Positions 1-5,911 are shown, numbered from the stretch's first letter. The stretch: 5,971 bases of DNA from Acidobacteriota bacterium (GCA_003222455.1 QHWF01000353.1:1629-7599), one strand, 5' to 3'. Notes: a model not told the origin generated them from the letters alone. Numbers and translations are program-made.

Positions 1-37
1 AGTCTGAAGTCTGAAGTCTGAAGTCTGAAGTCTGAAG
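1..37. repeat. Heptad tandem repeat (AGTCTGA)n
   Basis: Five perfect head-to-tail copies of AGTCTGA fill positions 1-35, followed by the first two bases of a sixth. The array starts at the window edge, so its true copy number is unknown. It is followed at 38-50 by a short degenerate repeat of a CCGAGAG/CCGAGG unit. There is no coding role: a 7-bp unit shifts frame at each copy and no gene crosses it. Such arrays arise by slippage and tend to vary in length between strains. Confidence 0.9.
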
Positions 38-61
38 CCGAGAGCCGAGGATGCCACGGTG

Positions 62-130
62 GAACGCAAAGGCCGCGAGGGCCGCGAAGAAATACAGTCT
101 TTCTTTGCGTCCTTTGCGGCCTCTGCGTTC
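62..130. repeat. Long imperfect inverted repeat (31-bp arms, 7-nt loop)
   Basis: The left arm (62-92, beginning GAACGCAAAGG) is the imperfect reverse complement of the right arm (100-130, ending TCTGCGTTC), with TACAGTC (93-99) as loop. By hand alignment five arm positions differ. Three of these are G-T oppositions that would be G-U pairs in RNA, leaving two real mismatches. Each arm also has an internal roughly 10-bp rhythm (GCAAAGGCC / GCGAGGGCC / GCGAAGAAA), so it probably grew from a short G+C-rich unit. It could fold as an RNA hairpin or DNA cruciform between an unseen upstream gene and the cluster. No T-run follows the right arm, so it is not a standard intrinsic terminator. Confidence 0.75.
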
Positions 131-145
131 GATCGTGACGTTCGC

Positions 146-159
146 CAGGCTGGAGCCTG
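146..159. promoter_or_regulatory. Small palindrome in the leader of the first gene
   Basis: CAGGCT (146-151) and AGCCTG (154-159) form a 6-bp inverted repeat around GG, ending 12 bases before the ATG at 172. It could be an operator half-site pair or a short leader hairpin close to the ribosome-binding region. No convincing -35/-10 pair is visible in 130-171. It is short enough to occur by chance in high-GC DNA, so the assignment is weak. Confidence 0.25.
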
Positions 160-171
160 AAGTGGGGAACG

Positions 172-660
172 ATGTCACGCGCAATAGGATCGGAGCTCCC
201 GCGCGATCTTGTGGAGCGATTGAGCGGTCGAAATCTGGAACCGCTGGCCACGAAGGTCGTCCAGGTGGTGACGATGGATGCGGCGGGATGGCCGCATCCG
301 GCGCTGCTCAGTTATTTCGAAGTGGTTGCGGCGGATGCGCGCCACATCCGGTGTGCGACGTATGCGAACAGCACGACGAGCGCCAACATGCGGCGGTCGG
401 GTAAGGTGACGTTCGTGATCATCGATCATCGGCTTGCGTACTACGTCAAGGCGCATGCGGTCGAAATCGCGCCGGCGATGCAGACGATGGAGTGGAACGC
501 GGCGTTCGACTGCCGTGTGGAACAGGTTCTGTCCGACGAGACCAGCGAGGAGTACGAGGCGGGTGCATACATCGCCGGCGGCGTCACCTATTACAACCCG
601 CAGCGCGAGGCCGAAATGGCGCGTGCGCGCGCGCTGCTCGCGGAGTTGTTGACGTCATGA
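172..660 (+). CDS. Pyridoxamine 5'-phosphate oxidase family (FMN-binding split-barrel) protein
   Basis: This 162-residue protein looks like a small cytoplasmic FMN-binding split-barrel protein of the PNPOx-like superfamily. Residues 33-44 (VTMDAAGWPHPA) match the usual opening beta-hairpin with a T-x-D-x-x-G-x-P pattern. Residues 66-83 (NSTTSANMRRSGKVTFVI) resemble the FMN-phosphate-contacting segment and the strand after it. There is no signal peptide or membrane segment. The ATG at 172 is preceded by GGGGA (164-168), which is rather close; a GGAG at 152-155 is rather far, so the start is only fairly secure. The stop codon overlaps the next gene's ATG (ATGA at 657-660), implying translational coupling to the UbiX homologue. 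The family includes oxidases, flavin reductases and F420/FMN reductases. Its place next to a prenyltransferase that needs reduced FMN makes a flavin-reductase or flavin-carrier role attractive, but this is inference. It is not the biosynthetic PdxH as far as I can tell. Confidence 0.85.
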   Translation: MSRAIGSELPRDLVERLSGRNLEPLATKVVQVVTMDAAGWPHPALLSYFEVVAADARHIRCATYANSTTSANMRRSGKVTFVIIDHRLAYYVKAHAVEIAPAMQTMEWNAAFDCRVEQVLSDETSEEYEAGAYIAGGVTYYNPQREAEMARARALLAELLTS

Positions 661-1244
661 CCGCACCGCGCCGGCTGATCGTCGCGATTACGGGTGCGAC
701 CGGCACGGTCTTTGGCGTTCGCCTGCTCGAAATGCTGCAGGACACCGACGTCGAAACGCACTTGATCATGAGCCGGTGGGCCGCACGCACGCTCGTGCTC
801 GAAACGTCCTGCACCGTGGAGCAGGTCGAGGCCCTCGCGACGCGGGTGTACCCGCTCACCGACCAGGGCGCCGCGGTGTCGAGCGGGTCGTTTCTCACGC
901 TCGGCATGGTGGTGGTGCCGTGCAGCATGCGGACGCTTGCGGCGATTGCGCACGGATTGGGCGACAACCTGATTCACCGGGCCGCGGACGTCATTCTCAA
1001 GGAGCGGCGCAAGCTGGTGCTCGCCGTCCGTGAAGCGCCGCTCAGCGACATCCATCTGGAGAACATGCTGAAGCTGTCGCGCATGGGCGTTGTGATCTGC
1101 CCGCCGATGCCGGCGTTCTACAACAAGCCGGAATCGGTCGATGACCTGGTGAATTACACGGCAGCGCGGCTCCTCGATCAGTTGGGCATTCACCTCGACG
1201 TGCGCAACCGGTGGACCGGGATGCGGCAGGCGGGAGCGCGATGA
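657..1244 (+). CDS. ubiX: UbiX-type flavin prenyltransferase
   Basis: This 195-residue flavoprotein should join a dimethylallyl group from dimethylallyl phosphate to reduced FMN, giving prenyl-FMN, the cofactor of UbiD-family decarboxylases. The N-terminus has the flavodoxin-like ITGATG loop (residues 11-16). Compared from memory with Pseudomonas aeruginosa UbiX, the key residues are present: T15 in place of S15 (a mild change), E49, K115 (K129), E126 (E140), Y155 (Y169) and R171 (R185). The constant offset of 14 after residue 60 reflects a shorter central loop. The segments VVPCSMRTLAAIA (about 88-100), RAADVILKERR (108-118) and PLSDIHLENML (128-138) are typical. The ATG at 657 fits the ITGATG spacing; the same frame is open further upstream but only as an extension into the previous gene. 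It overlaps both neighbours by four bases (657-660 and 1241-1244), so three proteins are translationally coupled. Its likely client is the UbiD homologue at 2593. Confidence 0.96.
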   Translation: MTAPRRLIVAITGATGTVFGVRLLEMLQDTDVETHLIMSRWAARTLVLETSCTVEQVEALATRVYPLTDQGAAVSSGSFLTLGMVVVPCSMRTLAAIAHGLGDNLIHRAADVILKERRKLVLAVREAPLSDIHLENMLKLSRMGVVICPPMPAFYNKPESVDDLVNYTAARLLDQLGIHLDVRNRWTGMRQAGAR

Positions 1245-2470
1245 CCACCGGCGCGCCGCCGGCCGTCGATGCGCTTGCCGGCGTCACCGTGGTCGAGTTC
1301 GGCGGCTATGCGGCCGGGCCGGCCATCGGCAAGTACCTGGCGAACTTCGGTGCGCGCGTCATCCACGTCGAGTCGTTCTCTCGACCGGATGGCTTCCGCC
1401 TGCAGTATCCACCGTACAAGGACGATCGAGTCGGCATCAATCGGTCCGGCTGTTTCGCCTTCTTCAACGATTCGAAGCAGGGCGTCTCGATCGACATCAA
1501 GAATCCGAGTGCACTGCGGCTGATCTATCGCCTCGTCGCCCGTACCGACATCGTCGTCGAGAACATGCGGCCCGGCGTGATGGCGCGCCTTGGGCTCGGC
1601 TATCCGGAGCTGAAGGTCCACAACCCGTCGCTGGTCATGTTGAGCACGAGTAATCTCGGTCAGACCGGTCCACGCGCCACGCACCCGGGGTTTGGATCGC
1701 AGCTGTCGTCGTTGAGCGGATTCACCGAGATGATTGGCGTCCCCGGCGGACCGCCCTTCTGCCTGTATGGTCCGTACATCGACATGATTGCCGTCGCCTA
1801 CGGCGGTGCGGCGGTGCTGGCGGCGCTCGACCGGCAGCGCCGGACCGGAGAAGGCGCTTTCATCGATCTGGCTCAGTACGAAGCAGGGCTTCAGTTCCTC
1901 GCGCCGGCGCTGCTCGACTACACGGTGAACGGCGTGTCGCCGACACGCAATGGGAATCGCGACCGCGTCGCCGTCCCGCACGGATCGTACCGCTGCCGCG
2001 ACCGCCGTTGGGTCGCGCTCAGTTGCTGGGACGATGCGGAATGGTCGCGGCTGGCCGAGGCGACCGGCGATCCCGTGCTGACCGATGTGGCGCTGGCCAC
2101 GAGCGAGGGCCGCCGTGCGCATGAAGCGGACATCGACCACCACATTGCAGATTGGGCGCGCGAGCGCGACGCGGCGGGCATCGTGTCGGCGCTGCGGAGC
2201 GCGAACGTTCACGTCGCCATCGTCAACACGATGCAGGATCTGTACGAGGATCCGCAGCTGGCGGCGCGCGACGTGTTTCAGCCGTTCGATCACGCGGAGC
2301 TCGGGCCGATGCGGTACCGGATGGTGTCGTACCAGTTGAGCGAGACACCCGGGCGGGTGCGATCGGCGGCGCCGCGTCTCGGTGAGCACACGGAAGAAGT
2401 GTTCAAGGTGTGGTTCGGTCTGAATGCGAGCGAGTTCGAGGAACTGTCAGCCCAGGGAGTGTTTTCGTAG
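1241..2470 (+). CDS. Class III (CaiB/BaiF) CoA-transferase, subunit with catalytic Asp
   Basis: This 409-residue cytoplasmic family III CoA-transferase belongs to the group that includes formyl-CoA transferase, CaiB, BbsE/BbsF and PhtSa/PhtSb. These enzymes move CoA between carboxylic acids through an aspartyl anhydride/thioester intermediate. The N-terminal Rossmann-like part starts at about residue 12 (LAGVTVVEFGGYAAGPAIGK). The N-x-x-K-x-G block is at N76-K79, NMRPGVMARLGLGY follows at about 108-121, and DRQRRTGEGAFIDL is the usual block after the active site. D181, in GPYIDMIAV, falls where the family has its nucleophilic Asp, so this copy should be competent. The C-terminus carries the expected APRLGEHTEEVF. 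The ATG at 1241 is chosen because it overlaps the ubiX stop (ATGA) and matches the family N-terminus; an in-frame ATG at 1211 lies inside ubiX. The next partner is probably the second CoA-transferase at 4180. Acid substrate and CoA donor are unknown; succinyl-CoA or another acyl-CoA is plausible. Confidence 0.94.
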   Translation: MTTGAPPAVDALAGVTVVEFGGYAAGPAIGKYLANFGARVIHVESFSRPDGFRLQYPPYKDDRVGINRSGCFAFFNDSKQGVSIDIKNPSALRLIYRLVARTDIVVENMRPGVMARLGLGYPELKVHNPSLVMLSTSNLGQTGPRATHPGFGSQLSSLSGFTEMIGVPGGPPFCLYGPYIDMIAVAYGGAAVLAALDRQRRTGEGAFIDLAQYEAGLQFLAPALLDYTVNGVSPTRNGNRDRVAVPHGSYRCRDRRWVALSCWDDAEWSRLAEATGDPVLTDVALATSEGRRAHEADIDHHIADWARERDAAGIVSALRSANVHVAIVNTMQDLYEDPQLAARDVFQPFDHAELGPMRYRMVSYQLSETPGRVRSAAPRLGEHTEEVFKVWFGLNASEFEELSAQGVFS

Positions 2471-2569
2471 GTCCGCCTGAAGGCGGACACTACCAACGCG
2501 GGTCGTTGTCGGTGCTGTCCGGCTTGCGTCGGACGAATGCACGCCGGTAGTGTCCGGCTTTAGCCGGAC
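2471..2569. repeat. REPIN-like element: inverted pair of 18-bp palindromes plus a degenerate third
   Basis: Palindrome A is GTCCGCCTGAAGGCGGAC (2471-2488), directly after the CoA-transferase stop codon. Palindrome B is GTCCGGCTTTAGCCGGAC (2552-2569). Each is an 8-bp stem around two bases. They sit in mirror orientation: A is followed by ACTACC (2489-2494) and B is preceded by GGTAGT (2546-2551), so GGACACTACC and GGTAGTGTCC are perfect reverse complements about 50 bases apart. A third, degenerate 18-bp copy, GTCCGGCTTGCGTCGGAC, lies between them at 2517-2534. Two palindromic units facing each other across a spacer is the architecture of REPINs (paired REP sequences mobilised by RAYT transposases). 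No transposase is in the window. There is no T-run after either stem, so intrinsic termination is not supported, although mRNA folding or stabilisation remains possible. Confidence 0.8.
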
Positions 2570-2579
2570 GAGGACGGAT

Positions 2580-2584
2580 AGGAG
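2580..2584 (+). promoter_or_regulatory. Shine-Dalgarno site of the UbiD homologue
   Basis: AGGAG at 2580-2584 lies eight bases before the ATG at 2593, an ideal spacing. It is the clearest ribosome-binding site in the window. It supports both the chosen start and independent translation of this gene, in contrast with the coupled genes before the repeat element. Confidence 0.8.
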
Positions 2585-2592
2585 TCATCCCG

Positions 2593-4161
2593 ATGGCCAC
2601 TGTGGTCGACAAGAAGGTTGAGAAAGACGTCCGGTCGCTGCGGGCCGCGCTCGCGTGGCTCGAGACGCAGGGGGATGTGCTCGTCACCGACGAGCCCGTG
2701 GATCCTGATCTGGAAATCACCGGCCTCCAGAAGCATCTCGACGGCGGGCCGGTGTTGATGTTCAACCACGTCAAGGGCAAGCCGCACGCCCGCGTCATCA
2801 CCAATCTCTTCTCCGACATCAACGTCGTCGACAAGATGTTCGGGTTCACGAGCCCGATGGATCGGACGCGAAAAATCGCGACGGCGATGAACCGGCCGCT
2901 CGAGCCGGTCGAAATCCCGCAAGGCGAGGCGCCGTGTCAGGAAGAGGTCATCACCGACGATCTCGACGTCAACAAGTACATCACGGCGATCCGTCACACC
3001 GCGCTCGAGACCGAGCTGACCGTCGGCAGCGGCATCAGCTGTGTCGTCGGTCCGTACTTCGACGGCGGCAGCCACATCGGCTACAAGCGGATGAATTTCC
3101 GGTGGGGCAACATCGGCACGTTCCAGGCGTCGCCGGGCTCGCACATGTGGCAGATTCAGACCAAGCACTACAAAGACGACAAGCCCATCCCGCTGACGAT
3201 GTGCTTCGGGGTGCCGCCGGCATGCACGCTCGTGGCCGGTTCGGGCTTCGACTACGTGATTCTGCCGAAGGGCTGCGACGAGATCGGCGCGGCCGGCACC
3301 ATTCAAGGCAGCCCCGTCAACATCGTCAAGGCGCGCACCGTGGATGCCTGGGCGATCGCCGAATCCGAGTACGTGCTCGAAGGGCATCTTTATCCCCGCG
3401 ACAAGCGGTACGAAACGGCGGAAGCGGAGAAGGCCGACAAACAGGGCAAGTACTTCTTCCATCCCGAATGGGCCGGCTACATGGGCAAGGCCTACAAGGC
3501 CGCCACGTTCCACGTCAGCGCCATCACGATGCGGAAGCGCGAGTCGAAGCCGATCATCTTCTGCCTGGGCGTGCACACCGCCGACGACAACAACATCGAC
3601 ACGACCGTCCGCACTGCGGCGATCTACGAGTTGTGCGAACGGCTGCAACCCGGCCTGGTCACCGATGTTCACATCCCGTACTGCATGACCGACTGGGGTG
3701 GCTGCATCATCCAGGTGCGAAAGCGCAACAAGATCGAAGAAGGCTGGCAGCGGAACTTCCTCGCCGCGATCCTCTCGTGCAGCCAGGGCATGCGCCTCGC
3801 GATCGCCGTGAGCCCCGACGTCGACATCCGGAGCATGGACGACATCATGTGGTGCCTCACGACACGCGTGAACCCCCATACCGACATCATCAACCCGCTG
3901 CCGGGCGGCATCGGCCAGACCTTCCAGCCGCAGGAACGGATGACTGCCGGCGAGAAGGAGTGGACCGCCTCGAACACGCGCTTCGAAGGCGGCATGGGAA
4001 TCGATGCGACGGTGCCGTTCGGCTACGAGCAGGACTTCCATCGCCCCGTGTATCCGATCGATCGTGTCGATCCGAAACGGTTCTTCCAGGCCGAAGACAT
4101 CGCGCGTGCGAAGTCACGGATGAAAGGCTGGGTCGAGGTGCTGGCGAGAACAGGACAATAG
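2593..4161 (+). CDS. UbiD-family prFMN-dependent (de)carboxylase, phthaloyl-CoA-decarboxylase-like context
   Basis: This 522-residue protein is a cytoplasmic UbiD-family enzyme, which uses prenyl-FMN to remove or add CO2 on aromatic, heteroaromatic or alpha,beta-unsaturated acids. Family landmarks are: the cofactor/metal segment GYKRMNFRWGNIGTF (163-177) with N173 as probable metal ligand; GSHMWQIQTKHY (182-193) with H184 or H192 as probable ligand; AESEYVLEGHL (256-266) with E259/E263; the acidic loop HTADDNN (328-334); SPDVDIRSMDDIMWCLTTRVNP, the usual C-terminal block; and GIDATVPFGYEQ near the end. The canonical pattern is N-x-G-x-Y-R. Here it reads N173-I-G-T-F-Q178, so the catalytic Arg appears to be Gln. 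The D-E proton-donor loop reads D331-D332. It is slightly longer than the usual 475-500 residues. Lying between two class III CoA-transferases, it probably acts on a CoA thioester or on the acid released by one. It is not ubiquinone-pathway UbiD by context. Substrate and reaction direction are unproven. Confidence 0.93.
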   Translation: MATVVDKKVEKDVRSLRAALAWLETQGDVLVTDEPVDPDLEITGLQKHLDGGPVLMFNHVKGKPHARVITNLFSDINVVDKMFGFTSPMDRTRKIATAMNRPLEPVEIPQGEAPCQEEVITDDLDVNKYITAIRHTALETELTVGSGISCVVGPYFDGGSHIGYKRMNFRWGNIGTFQASPGSHMWQIQTKHYKDDKPIPLTMCFGVPPACTLVAGSGFDYVILPKGCDEIGAAGTIQGSPVNIVKARTVDAWAIAESEYVLEGHLYPRDKRYETAEAEKADKQGKYFFHPEWAGYMGKAYKAATFHVSAITMRKRESKPIIFCLGVHTADDNNIDTTVRTAAIYELCERLQPGLVTDVHIPYCMTDWGGCIIQVRKRNKIEEGWQRNFLAAILSCSQGMRLAIAVSPDVDIRSMDDIMWCLTTRVNPHTDIINPLPGGIGQTFQPQERMTAGEKEWTASNTRFEGGMGIDATVPFGYEQDFHRPVYPIDRVDPKRFFQAEDIARAKSRMKGWVEVLARTGQ

Positions 4162-4179
4162 CCCCGAGATGTGCCGGAC

Positions 4180-5391
4180 ATGTTCCTGAGCCCTTACCGT
4201 GTGCTCGACGTGACAGGTCCGCTCGGCTTCCTGGCCGGGCGAATCCTCGCGGATCTGGGCGCCGACGTGATCAAGGTCGAGGCGCCGGGCGGAGATCTGT
4301 CGCGCCGGTGGCCACCGTTCCACGAGCATCATGGCGGCCGTCAGAGCTTGTACTGGCTGGCGTTCAATGCGAACAAGCGCGGCATCACGCTCGATCTCGA
4401 AGCGGCCAACGGCCGGTTCGTGCTTCGCGAGCTGGCGCGGTCGGCCGATGTTCTCGTCGAGAGCTTTCCACCCGGATATCTCGCGCAGCACCAACTCGCG
4501 TACGAGCAGCTTCATCGCGAAAACCCGCGCCTCGTGTTCGTGTCGATCACACCGTATGGACAGAATGGCGGGCACAGCGGCTACCCGGCGTCGGATATCG
4601 AGATCATGGCTGCCAGCGGCGCGATGTCGCTGGCCGGCGAAGCCGACGGCGAGCCGATGCGCGTGAGCGTGCCGCAGGCCGCGCAATGGGCCGGCAGCGA
4701 AGCGGCGATGGGCGCGTTGACCGCGCTCGTCTACCGGACGCAGAGCGGACGAGGGCAATGGGTGGATGTGTCGGCGCAGGCCGCCGTGCTCGCCGCCCTC
4801 GCGCACGCGCCTGTGTTCTGGGATCTGAACCGCGTCAACCCCGAGCGGGCCGGCGTGTACATCACCGGCCGATCGGTGAGCGGCGCACGCATGCGCGCCT
4901 TCTGGCCGTGCCAAGACGGATGGATCAACTTCATCGTCTATGGCGGATCGGCCGGACGTCACACGAACCAGCAGCTCGTCGCGTGGATGGAGGAGCGCGG
5001 CATGGGAGCGGATGCGTTGCGGCGCATCGACTGGCGGCGCTTCACGGTCCCGGAGCTGACGCAGGAACAGGTGGACGCGATCGAGGCGCCGATCGGAGCC
5101 TTTCTGGCCACGCTCACGAAGCAGGAATTCCTGGCGGAAGCGATGGCCCGCCAGATGCTCGGCTATCCGGTCTCGTCGGCCGAAGACATCCATCGGGATC
5201 CGCAGCTCGACGCACGCGCGTTCTGGCAGCAGGTCGGAGGCGGCCGGCCCGGCGGTGCCATCCGCTATCCGGGTGGATTCGCCGTCGTTGACGGCGAACG
5301 GCTGCCCATCCGCCGGCCAGCACCCGAAGTCGGTGAGCACAACGACGAAGTCTATGGGCACCTGGTTCATGATTCCCCGACTGTCGTCTGA
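4180..5391 (+). CDS. Class III (CaiB/BaiF) CoA-transferase, probable non-catalytic subunit
   Basis: This 403-residue second family III CoA-transferase is distinct from the one at 1241. It starts MFLSPYRVLDVTGPLGFLAG with the usual LADLGADVIKVE strand. N63-x-x-K66-x-G, SFPPGYLAQHQL and SITPYGQNGG are typical blocks, RTQSGRGQWVDVSAQAA follows the active-site region, and GEHNDEVYG closes the C-terminus. Where the family has the catalytic Asp, the segment reads V-P-Q-A-A168-Q169-W-A-G, with no acidic residue. That suggests a structural subunit that pairs with the D181-bearing copy, as in heteromeric enzymes such as BbsEF. I chose the ATG at 4180 (GAG at 4166-4168, 11-base spacing) because the family N-terminus begins near L-S-x-Y-R-V-L-D. 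A GTG at 4171 would add three residues. It begins 18 bases after the UbiD stop and overlaps the next gene by 23 bases, so it is in the same transcript. Confidence 0.92.
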   Translation: MFLSPYRVLDVTGPLGFLAGRILADLGADVIKVEAPGGDLSRRWPPFHEHHGGRQSLYWLAFNANKRGITLDLEAANGRFVLRELARSADVLVESFPPGYLAQHQLAYEQLHRENPRLVFVSITPYGQNGGHSGYPASDIEIMAASGAMSLAGEADGEPMRVSVPQAAQWAGSEAAMGALTALVYRTQSGRGQWVDVSAQAAVLAALAHAPVFWDLNRVNPERAGVYITGRSVSGARMRAFWPCQDGWINFIVYGGSAGRHTNQQLVAWMEERGMGADALRRIDWRRFTVPELTQEQVDAIEAPIGAFLATLTKQEFLAEAMARQMLGYPVSSAEDIHRDPQLDARAFWQQVGGGRPGGAIRYPGGFAVVDGERLPIRRPAPEVGEHNDEVYGHLVHDSPTVV

Positions 5392-5911
5392 CGCGCTGCG
5401 GCCGGACGTCGCCGGGATGTTGCGGCCGCGTGTCGAGCGTCTTGGTTATCTGGGCGAGTTCTTCAGATGTGCGGCGCATCAGCCGGCGGCGCTGATCTCC
5501 TTCATGGCATTCACCGACGACCTGAAGCAGGCGCTGCCCGATCGGATGACGGAAATCGTGGCGCTCACGGTATCGACCGAGCTCGGAAACGCGTACGAAC
5601 GTTACCAGCACGAGCGGCTGTCGCTCAAACTCGGGTTCGGCGAGCCGTGGGTGCGTGCCGTCGAGACATTGCACCCTGACAGCGCGCCAATTGACGACGC
5701 CGAGCGGCGCGTCCAGTCGCTGACGCTCGCCGTCGTTCGCCGCCATGGACACGGGACCGCCAACGAGCTGGACGCCGTTGTGTCGGCGATCGGGCACGAG
5801 CAGGCGATCGCGGTGCTGATGCTGATTGGGCGTTACGTGACCCATGCGCTGATGGTGAATGCGCTGGAGCTGAAGGCACCGGTGGCGTCGCCACTGGAAA
5901 GGACGGAATGA
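5369..5911 (+). CDS. Carboxymuconolactone decarboxylase / AhpD-like family protein, no active-site Cys pair
   Basis: This small all-helical protein of 180 residues is probably cytoplasmic. Residues 27-60 (YLGEFFRCAAHQPAALISFMAF...LPDRM) and 61-90 (TEIVALTVSTELGNAYERYQHERLSLKLGF) match the CMD/AhpD fold. GHEQAIAVLMLIGRYVTHALMVNALEL (142-168) is the usual last helix pair. AhpD peroxidase-reductases carry C-x-x-C-x-x-x-H; here the positions read N74-x-x-E77-x-x-x-H81. A thiol-based antioxidant function is therefore unlikely, and an acid/base role for E77 and H81, as in cofactor-free lactone decarboxylases, is possible. I chose ATG 5369 because residues 5-25 look like the natural N-terminal helix. 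That start overlaps the CoA-transferase by 23 bases in another frame. Alternatives are ATG 5354 and ATG 5417; no strong Shine-Dalgarno site decides. The tight overlap says it works with the cluster, but the role (isomerase, lactone decarboxylase or accessory) is unknown. Confidence 0.85.
   Translation: MIPRLSSDALRPDVAGMLRPRVERLGYLGEFFRCAAHQPAALISFMAFTDDLKQALPDRMTEIVALTVSTELGNAYERYQHERLSLKLGFGEPWVRAVETLHPDSAPIDDAERRVQSLTLAVVRRHGHGTANELDAVVSAIGHEQAIAVLMLIGRYVTHALMVNALELKAPVASPLERTE

Noticed and set aside
62..130. CRISPR-like or tRNA-like structure from the repeated GC-rich units
   Set aside because: There are no regular spacers or conserved direct repeats of CRISPR size, and no cloverleaf or anticodon arm. 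A single long hairpin explains the pattern.
51..404. Possible small gene starting at 51 through the hairpin region
   Set aside because: It runs through the inverted repeat and then out of frame into the PNPOx-like gene. Composition and lack of similarity argue against coding.
2471..2488. Intrinsic terminator after the first CoA-transferase
   Set aside because: The stem is perfect, but ACTACCAACG follows rather than a T-run. The mirrored partner at 2552-2569 and the third copy fit a repeat element better.
2560..4041. Long open frame on the minus strand opposite the UbiD gene (about 490 codons)
   Set aside because: Its translation is rich in Arg, Asp, His and Val with no recognisable domain, as expected for the antisense of a high-GC gene. 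The plus strand encodes a clear UbiD-family protein.
2593..4161. Ubiquinone-pathway UbiD (3-octaprenyl-4-hydroxybenzoate decarboxylase)
   Set aside because: The Arg-to-Gln change in the cofactor motif and the two class III CoA-transferase neighbours point to a catabolic or specialised UbiD relative, and no other ubiquinone genes are present.
2934..5291. Long plus-strand open frame (about 785 codons) crossing the UbiD and second CoA-transferase genes
   Set aside because: It is Arg-rich, low-complexity out-of-frame sequence that spans two well-supported genes and has no family features.
4114..5370. Minus-strand open frame opposite the second CoA-transferase, and similar ones at 1190-2389 and 5114-5845
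   Set aside because: These are codon-bias shadows: no plausible start context, no domain, and full overlap with recognised genes on the other strand.
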